Positions 30,998-40,049 of a stretch of 64,000 nt of DNA are shown here, piece after piece. The position numbers were made by a program, and so were the translations under genes. The first letter of the stretch is position 1, and each line of letters begins with the position of its first letter. The stretch is from Aurantiochytrium sp. KH105. Lineage: Eukaryota > Sar > Bigyra > Thraustochytrida > Thraustochytriidae. Location of the stretch: the NCBI GenBank assembly GCA_003116975.1, contig BGKB01000004.1, positions 1 through 64,000 of the forward strand, written 5' to 3'. The notes under the pieces were generated by a model. The model did no database searches and was not told the origin of the DNA. It saw only the letters and a program-made list of their open reading frames with translations.

Positions 30998-32336
30998 TTA
31001 TTGCGAACTCGACATCACCTGGGATTTGCTATGTTGATGTTGTTGATGCTGTTGCTGCTGTTGCTGCGTGGAGCTCGATATCACCTGGGATTTGCCGTGC
31101 TGATGTTGTGCGGTCTGCTGCTGTGCAGTCTGCTGCTGCGACGACGACGACGGCTGCGGCGGCTGTTGTTGCTGTTGCTGCTGTTGCTGCGGCTGCGTTG
31201 GCTGGCCCGAGGCACCAACCTTTTGTTCGGCCTGTTTCGGAGCTTGCTGCACCTGCTCCTGTGCAGCGGTCTGCGCGCCATTCGCGCCGCTCTGCTGCGA
31301 CTGAGGCTGCTGAGTACGCTTAGGCCCATTAAACACATTGCCGTTCTTTGCAAGCTGTTCCTTGAGATTCTCAATGGTCAATTTTGCCTCCTTGAGCTGT
31401 TGCTTGGTATCCTTGAGCTGCCGTGTCAGCACAAAGTTCTTCATCTTGAGCGCATCGTATTCCGTAACAAGATTATTCGTATTCGAGTTCAGTTCCGTGA
31501 CAAGCTCCTGCAAACGTGAGGTGCTTGCGCTTGCCGCGAGCTGCGGCTTGTTCATTCCACTGCTGACGTTGGCGCCACTGCCTGATTGAAGCGAAGAGCC
31601 CATCGCAGCGGCACCCTTTGCATCCGCCTTGCGTGCTTCAAGGCCTTCGGTACGCGCTCCTCCAGGCCCGCCGGGCCCAGTTCCGCTTACTGCAGAACCT
31701 GCGAGGCCGCTCGCCGCAGCCCCGGCTGGCAGCCCTGTTGCCGGTGCTCCGCTCCCAATCACAGCGCCCACGCCGCCCGGTGCAGCCGCGGCACCGCCAG
31801 GGCCCGGCGCTGCTCCTGCTTCGAGCGGGGCGCCCGCGGCACCTGCAGCATCCACGACGGGAAGCTGTCCTCCGTTTTGTGCAGCCATTTCTTGCAGCAT
31901 CTTGTGTAATTTGCGGTTCTGCGCTGAAATCTTTTGCAACTCAAACATAATCGTCGTCTGGGTTGCGCGTTTGGCGTTCGCAGCCCCAGGTTGTCTCTTC
32001 GCGCCCGCGCCACCGGGGGCAGCAGCTGTGCCCACAGGAATGGCCCCGTTTTGAACGGGCCAAGTTTGCGCAGCCACGCTTGCAGCATTATTGGGTCCTG
32101 GCTCAAAGCCTCCTGCCGCGCCGCCCGTCGCGTATGGCTGTGCTAGCTGCTGCGGAGGTGCCTGCTGCGGCTGGACCTGCTGCGGAGGTGGTGTCTGCGT
32201 CGAGCCAGGGGTCTCAAGAGGGACGGCTTGGTCGCCCAGGAATGTCGTGTCTCCCGGAACACCCGTTGACGCGGGCACGTAATAAAGCGCTTGAGGTCTT
32301 TGCCCGGCGCTACTTTGAGCCTGACTCTGGTTTAGG

Positions 32337-32390
<54 letters not shown>

Positions 32391-33169
32391 AGTTGTTGTT
32401 GTTGTTGCTGGTGCTGCTGTTGAAGGTATTGAAGTTGTTGATGTTGTTGCTGAATTTGCTGCTGCTGCTGGTACAGCTGTTGTTGCTGCGTCAAGAGAGA
32501 CGAGTACGAAGAGGCAGAGGAGCGGGGCTGATCCAATGGCCAGCTCGTATAAGATATGCGTGGCTCGGAGGTTGTCGAGGCGTCTTCTGAAAGTTCATCG
32601 TCATCCTTGTCCTTTTCCGTGACGACGACGAACCGCCCACTGGATCGCACATGAACGTCATTTGCCCTCTCTGGCGCGTACTCCACGATTGGACCTGTTG
32701 TCTCCAGCACCGTGCCGCCGCCTGTTGCAGCAGCAGCTGCCGACACAGCATCGTTTACTTCGTCCTTGGTTACCAAAAAGCGGCCCTTGCGAACACCTTC
32801 CGGCTTTTCGGATCCTCCATTGGGTCCGCCAGCAGTACTGGGTACACCGGAGACACTAGCTCCATCTTCGCTTGTATTTTCAGTGCCCTGGTATTGTTGC
32901 TGTTGCTGCTGTTGCTGCTGCTGCGCCTGAGGCTGACCTTGTTTGGGTGGCTGTTCACCTCCCTGGGCTTGCTGTGTCTGAGCCACATCGGGTCGCTGCG
33001 CGTCGCTCATGGACCGAGTCCGTTGCCGCTGCTGCTGCTGCTGGGAAGGTTGTGGCTGCTCCTGGTGCTCGTGCTGCTGCTGCTGCTGCGGCGGCGGCGG
33101 GCCCGCCCTAGATGCTGTGGTGTTGCTTGCGGTCGAGTTCGAGGCGTGAGACGCGAGAGCCTCGCTCAT
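30998..33169 (-). CDS. Gln-rich protein with two RFxV docking motifs and a C-terminal leucine-zipper-like coil
   Basis: 723 aa with many Gln runs, the longest at about 260-280 (CAG repeat near 32,337-32,391). Two similar short blocks stand out: KGRFLVTKDE (Arg130-Val133) and SGRFVVVTEKD (Arg179-Val182). Both fit the RFxV/I motif that the CCT domains of SPAK/OSR1 kinases and WNKs recognise. Near the C-terminus a heptad-like helix (about 548-610, including LQELVTELNSNTNN and LKEAKLTIENLKEQLAKNG) should form a dimeric coiled coil. The combination of RFxV motifs and a C-terminal zipper recalls TSC22D proteins, but I see no clear homology to the TSC box. It is otherwise a disordered protein, possibly a regulator of transcription or of WNK-type signalling; the function is not established. 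Confidence 0.6.
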
Positions 33170-33662
33170 GAGGGCGATTGACCCCTACTCCTGCAAAGCG
33201 CCTGCTCCGCTGTCCCAGCAAGGACCTAGTATCCCGCCCGCGCGCAAAGACGCCTCTAGCCAGGCCCTCGCTCTCCCTTTGAGGCCTCGAGGCACCACTC
33301 GCGCCGCGCCCTCTCGCAGCCTCGCGCCGGGGGCTCTCTCGCGGTTGCTCGGATTTGATTTTCTTTTTTGGGCTGATGTTCTATTTCGCTTGCTTGATGT
33401 TTTTTTTTTAGCTCCCAGGTTAGGTTTGTAGACAAACCCCAGCGATGTTTTAGGTTAGGTTTCGTGCCAACGCCGCACAACGGAACGGACAACGTTGCGA
33501 GCCCTTTTGTCCAAAGCAAACACGCAAGCCAAGAAAGCAAGCAAGCTTTGAAGGAGGACGCCACTTCGTAGCGGAGCTACTACGAAAAGGACGAGAACGC
33601 ACGGGCCGCGAGCTCAAGACGCGCTCGCGCAACAGCCAGAGACGAAAAGGGACACGGAGAAA
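33170..33662. promoter_or_regulatory. divergent promoter region between Gln-rich gene and PIH1 gene
   Basis: Lies between two divergent start codons. It contains AGGTTAGGTTT twice (about 33,417 and 33,453), and a hairpin with perfect 7-bp arms TTCGTAG / CTACGAA at 33,565-33,586. No gene seen. Confidence 0.5.
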
Positions 33663-35528
33663 ATGAACTCGGCCAAGTCACTGCGACGCGCCGGCAGAGG
33701 TCAAGGCGGTAAAATGTCCCTTAGCGCCGCCATGCGCCAGCTCGGCATCGACAAAGAGAGTCTGCCCAAGCAAGAAGCGGAGGAGCTCTGGAACATGCTC
33801 AACAATATGGCCGACAAGGACCCTGATGGCTATAAGGATTTTATTCGCAACCAAATGGACGAAGCCAAACAAGACGAGGACAACCAGGTCCAGAGAAGAG
33901 GCTTTCGACCCGAAAAAGGATTTGCAATCAGGACTTCCTACGTGCAAAACGATGCCGCCGCCACCACCACGAAACCAGTCTACATTAATCTATGCGGTTG
34001 CAAGGCCGTTGAGATGCCACGCGACGCTGCAGGCACGCTGCTCGAACCGACCAAGACGGCGAAGCCCAACTTGACAGGGCTTAACATCCCCCTCGCCGTC
34101 GGCATTCTGCGTGACTGCATCAACCCAGACTCTGGAGACGACGCCCACGTGCTCGATGTGGTTTTCCACCCTTGGGTTACAGAACAAGCGTGTGAGTTCA
34201 GCAGCTTCCAGGCCCAAATTATCGAGCTTGCTCTCACGTGGTGCGAAGCCGAAGCGCGAGGTAAACTCTCGCGCAAGTACGCAACCCTTCCTCGCGCATA
34301 CTATGGCACGGACCCCATGGGAATGACTGCCTTTTTTCCTGTCGGTGAGGACCCTACTCAGTCCGCAGGAGCCTCCGCGTTGGGATCCAAGTCCAAATCA
34401 CTGCCATCAAAGGACTCAAAAGCAGATGTCATGGCGCGGCCCGAAACCTTGCTCGGAGCCTTGCGCGAAGAGACGAAAGCTGATGAGACACAATCGACGA
34501 AAGAGATCAAGCTTCAGCAAAAGGAAAGAGAAAATAATGCCAGGAACACGCCAATTGTTTTGCCCGGCGGTATTGGCCCACGCAGCGATAGCGTCATGTC
34601 CGAAAAGGACAAGCAGCCAAAACCAAAACCAGAGAAAAAACCGAAAGTCCAACAGACGCCCAAAAAGCTTGTGCAGGAAGTCTCCAAAGCGCCAAAGCGG
34701 GCCGCCGTGAAAAAGGGTTTTCTTGAAAATACTAGTGGCGCGCTTTATGGCGAAGCTGGCTCGAGCGAAGGCGCGCCGACATCTCTGTACCAAAAGGCCA
34801 AGATTGTTGATCTCAACAAAATGTCACCGGAAGAGGTGCAAAAGGTAATGCAAGAGCACGGCGGCGGTGGCCCGCTTCCTTCGGCTGCTGGTGCACAGCA
34901 GGCAAGGCCGCCCAAAGAGAAACAATCACTTTCCAACGCCGCGGCATCTGCCAAGAGCGAGAATGACAAGCGCGACGATACGCGAAAGATGCTTGAAAAT
35001 GCCTTTGAGAGCCTCTCCAAGGAAGAAAAGGATGCTTTCGAAAAGTTTGCAGAGGCTGCGGACCTCGAGTTCGCCAAGCGTAATGTCAATGATCAGGATG
35101 TACAGCCTGGCCTTGAGGGGCTCTTTGGGGATCTCACAAAGTCAATGGGGGCGCTAGGTGCTCTTTTCGACACGGGCAAACCGGGACCTGCTCAGCACAG
35201 TACGAAAGAAGCAAAGGCGCCTGCGAGCGAGCCGGAAACAATAGGGGACGCAACATCCACGCATATCGCTCTCGCCCCGGCACCCCACAAGCTCACGGAG
35301 AATGTGGAGACGGGGGAGATTAAACTAGTTTTGGACGTCGGGACTTCATGCACGCTTGCAGATATCGATGTGGAAATTTCGGAGCACAAGGTCCGGCTCG
35401 TGAGCAAGGGGAACTTTGCTGACACACCCATTCGTCTCCCAACGGCGATCGATCGCGAGAGTGCTCGCGCCAAGCTCTCCAAGAAGACCGGCAAGCTCAC
35501 AATCAAGGCGACCATGAAGAAGCGATAA
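33663..35528 (+). CDS. PIH1-domain protein, axonemal dynein preassembly / R2TP-type cochaperone
   Basis: 621 aa. The N-terminal PIH1 domain (about 75-220) shows KPVYINLCGCKAVEMP, LNIPLAVGILRDC, VLDVVFHPWVTEQAC and ALTWCEAEARGKLSRKYATL, the usual progression of the family. A disordered, Lys-rich middle part follows. The C-terminal 85 residues form a CS-like beta domain (GEIKLVLDVGTSCTLADIDVEI, VRLVSKG, ARAKLSKKTGKLTIKATMKKR). PIH1 proteins work with HSP90 and R2TP-type complexes; several (DNAAF2/Kintoun, PIH1D3, PIH1D2) assemble axonemal dynein arms in the cytoplasm, so the gene implies a motile flagellum. A role in snoRNP or other complex assembly like PIH1D1 is the alternative; I cannot assign the exact orthologue. 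Confidence 0.85.
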   Translation: MNSAKSLRRAGRGQGGKMSLSAAMRQLGIDKESLPKQEAEELWNMLNNMADKDPDGYKDFIRNQMDEAKQDEDNQVQRRGFRPEKGFAIRTSYVQNDAAATTTKPVYINLCGCKAVEMPRDAAGTLLEPTKTAKPNLTGLNIPLAVGILRDCINPDSGDDAHVLDVVFHPWVTEQACEFSSFQAQIIELALTWCEAEARGKLSRKYATLPRAYYGTDPMGMTAFFPVGEDPTQSAGASALGSKSKSLPSKDSKADVMARPETLLGALREETKADETQSTKEIKLQQKERENNARNTPIVLPGGIGPRSDSVMSEKDKQPKPKPEKKPKVQQTPKKLVQEVSKAPKRAAVKKGFLENTSGALYGEAGSSEGAPTSLYQKAKIVDLNKMSPEEVQKVMQEHGGGGPLPSAAGAQQARPPKEKQSLSNAAASAKSENDKRDDTRKMLENAFESLSKEEKDAFEKFAEAADLEFAKRNVNDQDVQPGLEGLFGDLTKSMGALGALFDTGKPGPAQHSTKEAKAPASEPETIGDATSTHIALAPAPHKLTENVETGEIKLVLDVGTSCTLADIDVEISEHKVRLVSKGNFADTPIRLPTAIDRESARAKLSKKTGKLTIKATMKKR

Positions 35529-35905
35529 TTGCTCATCAAGAAGATTGTCACGCTCATGAACAAGGCCAAGACCGTATGAAGAATGAATTGATGAGACTCC
35601 TTTTCCTTTTCTTTTTTCCTTCCCAAGCGAACGAGCGAGTCTTTATTGTGCAGCTGCTCCGGGTTCGCCGTGAGACAAGCGGGTGGGTGGGCGAAGAGGA
35701 ATAAAATGAAAGGCGCGAACTTGTGATCAAATTTCACCATGCCGTAGCTTTTATCCGTTTTTTTTTGTTTTTTTTCCATTGGTAAAGTATGTCCAAACAA
35801 AGCAAGGCACTTTTCTATCATCACCTTTTCGCGGTGCAAATCATCTTTCTTCAGGGCGTGGGCGCCTGACGCGCGAGCGTTGGACCGCCCCTTGCCACTG
35901 ATTCG
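35529..35905. other. intergenic region
   Basis: 3' flank of the PIH1 gene with a T-rich tract near 35,755-35,778, followed by the short leader of the EF-hand gene. No further gene seen. Confidence 0.5.
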
Positions 35906-37243
35906 ATGGCGGATGCGCACGCTGGCAAGTGTGCGCGGACGCGCATCAAGACGGTTTTCAACTATGAAACCGTGCGATGGCTCGAAAGACATCATCGGCA
36001 GAGGCTCGTGTCTCGACAAAAGCTCGACGAGGAGAGACTCTCGCAACTCAAGGAGATGTTTGACCACCTCGATGAGGACAAGTACGTTTTCCTACTCACT
36101 TGCTTGCACTTCTCCAATCTTCTCCAATCTTCACAAATTCGGGAAACGCGAAGACTGACCTTGCGCAAAACATCATCACGCGTTGCTCGAGCAGCTCCGG
36201 CTCAATAGATCTTGCAGAATTGGAGCTAGCCATGAAATTCCTGCACCCTGACGGCGATGGCGCCCAGTCGAGCGAGGCCATCATTGAGCAATTTCGGTAC
36301 ATGGACACGGACGGGTCCGAGAGCATCGACTTTGGGGAATTCGTTAGCGTCATGACGTCTGACATTGTTGACCAGGAGTTTTTCCAGCTCAAAGACGAGG
36401 TCGAGGCCGCCAAGTGGGACCTGGCGTTCTTTCTTTTTGCCACCAACTTTCGCAGACAAAAGGTACGTCTCTTGATGCGGTTCCAAACCTTGCTTCTCTC
36501 TACTATGTGACTTTGTGCCGTGTGACTGACACGCGATTCATGATCTCTCTGGCTGCGGCTTGCAAACGTGACGTGACATCGTTTGTGATGCTCCGCATTG
36601 GTGCGCCGCGGGGAACCGACTTCCTCTCCTTGACCAGCTTATCGACGACATTGGCGGCGCGGACCCAAGTTTAACCGGCGACGGGCACAGCGACCGCGCT
36701 CGCTACGCTAAGTTCCACACCCTTTTTCAGGTCCCGGTGCTGCCCAGCTCGCTGCAAGACGAGGAGGCGATGCGCCGGTACGAGGCCGAGACGATACGGA
36801 AGCGCAAGCAGCGCGTGCGCGAGGTCAGGCGCGCGCGCGAGGCTGGCGCGGCCCTTTTCGGGCCTCAGGAGCGGCCGACAAACGCCCTCCTCGCCAAGCT
36901 CGCTTCCTCGTCGCGAGATCCGCCTCGCGCTGCCGCGCGGCATTCCGGCACGCGATTCGCCGCGACAGCCCCGCGGCCGCGGCCGCCGCCCGGCCGGCCT
37001 CCGCGTCTGCTGCGCGCCGGCTCGCCGGGCCACGCCGCGCTGCGCATCAAGCGCGACGCCCTGCGCGAGGCGCGCCACACGCTCGGGTCGCAGGCCCCGC
37101 ATCCTCGGCATCCTCATCCGCAGCATCCCCATCCCGCCGCCGCCCTCGTCCCCGCCGCCTCCTCCTCCTCCGGCCGCGCCGCCGCCGGGGCCCCGCGCGG
37201 CGCCCGCAAGCGCGGCCCCGCGCGCCTGGGCATCCTGCGCTAG
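35906..37243 (+). CDS. two-EF-hand calcium-binding protein, three exons
   Basis: Reconstructed from exons 35906-36081, 36195-36462 and 36638-37243, giving 349 aa. Intron 1 (113 nt) starts GTACGT and ends GCAG; intron 2 (175 nt) starts GTACGT and ends CCAG. The first intron splits a calcium loop: joining the exons gives FDHLDEDNSGSIDLAELELA, with Asp, Asp, Ser, Ser and Glu-type ligands in standard EF positions. The second hand is FRYMDTDGSESIDFGEFVSVM. The upstream part (about 1-45) is basic and helical. Exon 3 encodes a helical segment (DEEAMRRYEAETIRKRKQRVREVRR) and a Pro/Arg/Ala/His-rich tail. It is probably a calcium sensor; a catalytic partner is not visible. Exons agree in frame and donor type with the other introns here. 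Confidence 0.8.
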
Positions 37244-38042
37244 CCGCGAGACCTCTGTGGCCGCCGCGATCTTTCCCAGTTTGCTTGCTTCATTATTAGC
37301 AGCGGCAATGAGCAGCAGCACGTGCGCGTGTGTCTGGGACGCGACAATCGCCCGGCACGGCGGCATTCGCGCGGCCATGGCTGCCGCATCGCGACGACAT
37401 CGCGATCGCATTGCACCGGCTGGGGCGAGACCGCCTTGGACGGGATCGCATCCGCCGCAACGGAGGGAGAGCGTCGACACGCCAGCTGCAGCTGCAGCAG
37501 CAGCATCTTGCGTGCGTGGGACGCGGCGCGAGATCTTCGCCTCCGTCAATGAACCGCGCCGGAACAAGTTGTCGCGCCCTGGCCTCCTTCCTTTTCGGAG
37601 GGAAGCGGAAGCGCGATGGCGAGCGTGGAGCCGCAGCCGCTGAACGAGCTGCGAGGGACCGCGAAGGGAGGGGGCGGCCTCGGGAAGCTTCCCGGCTCTG
37701 CAGCTGCAGCTGCTTGCTTGCATTGCATTGCATTGCATTGCATTGCATTGCATTGCATTGCATTGCATTGCATTGCTTTGCCTTGCCTGCAGGCTGGTCG
37801 CGGAGCTCGGGATAGCGTCCTCTACGAGCTGTGAGGCGGTGAAGATGAGACCGCCTCGGCCTCGCACAGTCGCCGTCGGCGCAGACTGCGAGCGTGCGAG
37901 GGAGGCCAGACCCGCAACAGCTGAGGCGTCCACGTCGCAGCAGAGCAACTCGTAGAGACACCTCGTAGCGAAGACGCGCAGCAGCGTGTCGATAGAGACG
38001 CGACGAAAGCGAATAAGCAAGCGAGCGAGCGAGCAAGCAAGC
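37244..38042. other. intergenic region with (CATTG)n array
   Basis: 5' flank of the first oxidoreductase gene. Apart from the CATTG pentanucleotide array at 37,721-37,775 it holds no recognisable feature. Long open frames on the minus strand overlap the array and the next gene and are shadows. Confidence 0.5.
37721..37775. repeat. (CATTG)11 microsatellite
   Basis: Eleven perfect CATTG units, then a diverged CTTTG. It lies about 270 bp upstream of the oxidoreductase start. Confidence 0.95.
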
Positions 38043-39248
38043 ATGGCCACCAAGAAAGAGGATGCGCTCCAGGCGGCGCACGCGCTCGCGAAAAAGGTCG
38101 GCGGAGACACCTACACCAAGGAGAACCCCATGCGCCTCGGCGTCATCAGTACGGCCAACATTGCCCGCAAGGTCATCAGCGGCGTCCAGGCCCTCGACAC
38201 CGTCAAGGTCACCGTCGTCTCCTCGCGCAACCTTGAAAAGGCGCAACAATTTGCCAAGGATGTTGGCGTCGACAAGGCCTACGGCAGCTACGAGGAAGTG
38301 CTCGCCGATCCTGAAATCGATGCCGTGTACGTGCCGCTGCCCACCTCGACGCACGCCGAGTGGGTCGGCAAGGCTGCCAAGGCTGGCAAGCATGTGCTTT
38401 GTGAAAAGCCATGCGCGCTCGACAGCAAGCAGCTCTTTGCCATGTTGCTTGAATGCAAAGAGAACAACGTGCACTTCATGGACAACGTCATGTTCATGCA
38501 CCACGACCGTCTGCGCATGATGCGCGAACGCATCGACGACGGCTTCCTCGGCAAGCACGGCGCCACCCACGTCTCTTCCATCTTTTCTTTTCGCTCGAGC
38601 GAGGAATTCGTCACCTCGAACATTCGCATGAATCCCGATCTCGACGCCTTGGGCGCACTGGGCGACCTCGGCTGGTACAATGTCCGCATGGCGCTCTTCG
38701 CCTTTGGCTGGCGCAAGCCCTCCACGGCCCAAGGCCGCATCCTCATCTCGCACAACAAGGTCCCCATCGAGTTCTCAGGTGTGCTCACCTGGGATCCCGA
38801 GGACGGCGAGGAAGACGTTGCCGGCATCAAGCTGCAGCGCTCGACGACGCTTTACTGCTCCTTTTTGCACGGTAAGCAGCAGCATGTCCAGATTACCGGC
38901 TCGGACGGCATGATCGCTCTCGATGATTTCGTCAACACCCGCTCAACAAAGTCTGCTGTCTTCCTCGAGGAGTCCGATCACCAAACGACCATGACGGAGG
39001 ACGGACCCGAGACGGAGAGCAAGCGTAACCTCGTCAAGACTGGTCCCTGGCGCCAGGAAGCCGAGACTGTTGCAAACTTTGCGCGCCAGGTCGCTGCCTG
39101 CAAGCAGGGTCAAAACATTGATTTTTGGCCGCGCATTGCCCTCCTCACGCAGGTCTGCTGTGACGCTCTGCTCGACTCTGCGGCCAAGGATGGCGTCGTC
39201 GTCGATGTCGACCCTCTTGGCCTTCTCGAGCGCGATGAACTCAAGTGA
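38043..39248 (+). CDS. Gfo/Idh/MocA-family NAD(P)-dependent oxidoreductase, copy 1
   Basis: 401 aa. N-terminal Rossmann domain: MRLGVISTANIARKVISGVQ, VVSSRNLEKAQQFAKD, then YEEVLADPEIDAVYVPLPTS and the family's conserved EKP in GKHVLCEKPCAL, whose Lys contacts cofactor and substrate. The C-terminal alpha/beta domain includes FMDNVMFMHHDRL, LGDLGWYNVRMALF and a beta-sheet core. This matches dihydrodiol dehydrogenase or sugar-dehydrogenase-type members that reduce or oxidise carbohydrate substrates with NAD(P)H; the substrate is unknown. It forms a tandem pair with the gene at 40,050. Its first 300 nt are almost identical to that copy while the rest has diverged, which indicates gene conversion. 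No targeting signal is seen, so it is probably cytosolic. Confidence 0.88.
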   Translation: MATKKEDALQAAHALAKKVGGDTYTKENPMRLGVISTANIARKVISGVQALDTVKVTVVSSRNLEKAQQFAKDVGVDKAYGSYEEVLADPEIDAVYVPLPTSTHAEWVGKAAKAGKHVLCEKPCALDSKQLFAMLLECKENNVHFMDNVMFMHHDRLRMMRERIDDGFLGKHGATHVSSIFSFRSSEEFVTSNIRMNPDLDALGALGDLGWYNVRMALFAFGWRKPSTAQGRILISHNKVPIEFSGVLTWDPEDGEEDVAGIKLQRSTTLYCSFLHGKQQHVQITGSDGMIALDDFVNTRSTKSAVFLEESDHQTTMTEDGPETESKRNLVKTGPWRQEAETVANFARQVAACKQGQNIDFWPRIALLTQVCCDALLDSAAKDGVVVDVDPLGLLERDELK

Positions 39249-40049
39249 GCGAGTGACGGAAGGTGCAAGCATGCGAACGTGTGATTGACAGAAAATAGAT
39301 AAGGTTTCCCACAATTTTTTTCCCCTTGTAACAGAGTGGAGCACGAGATCGATACCTCGCTCACGTTGCGGGCAGAGCCGAGAACAAGCCAGAACGTAGT
39401 GTTTCTTTAGCCTCAAATGGTTTCTTTTGTCGCATTTCGTGCCCCGACAAAGACAAAGGAAATCTTCGACCGAACTTCTTCGTCATTCGAACAAGCCAGA
39501 ACGTAGTGTTTCTTTAGCCTCAAGTGGTTTCTTTTGTCGCATTTCGTGCCCCGACAAAGACAAAGGAAACCTTCGACCGAACTTCTTCGTCATTCTTTTC
39601 TGCACAGTTTTCTGCCCTTCACGAATGCCCTGCGAATGTTACAATGTCCCTGCGAAGCCTTGCGCTTGTTGGCGTGCCCTTCTTATTACGAACACCGTGT
39701 GGCACATCCCCTCTCCCCCTCCATCTGTTCCCTCTTCAGGCTCTTGCGATGCGTTCCCTCTTCAGGCTCTTGCGAAGATGAGAAGATGACGGAAGATGGT
39801 AAAAAGGCGAGCGCTGGCAGTGGCGCGTCGGCGGGGCCTCCTTCCGCTTCCCAAGCCAAAGTCAGCACAGGATCGAACGCCGCTCGCGTTGACAGTCGAG
39901 CTTCATAAAACCTCAACGAAAAGGTCTATCGAGGACAGGACGACGAGTCGAGCCTTGCTTTCGTGCACGCGCGCGTACGACGACTGCGCCGGCGCTCGTC
40001 CTTGCCCTCGCCGGACACGTCTAGGTTGACCGCAGAGGAGAAAGCAAGC
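39249..40049. other. spacer between tandem oxidoreductase genes, with 107-bp direct duplication
   Basis: Contains the 3' flank of copy 1, a 107-bp tandem duplication (39,382-39,595), a shorter doubled unit (CCCTCTTCAGGCTCTTGCGA, near 39,730-39,775), and the promoter of copy 2. No gene is supported. Confidence 0.6.
39382..39595. repeat. two tandem copies of a 107-bp unit
   Basis: Units 39,382-39,488 and 39,489-39,595 begin GAACAAGCCAGAACGTAGTG and differ at only two positions that I can see. The near identity indicates a recent duplication. Confidence 0.92.

Noticed and set aside
33417-33463. AGGTTAGGTTT repeated twice, telomere-like
   Set aside because: Only two short separated copies; the unit does not form a tandem telomeric array.
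36671-38110. 479-aa minus-strand open frame
   Set aside because: It crosses the EF-hand exon 3 and the CATTG array and has no domain; both overlapping features are better supported.
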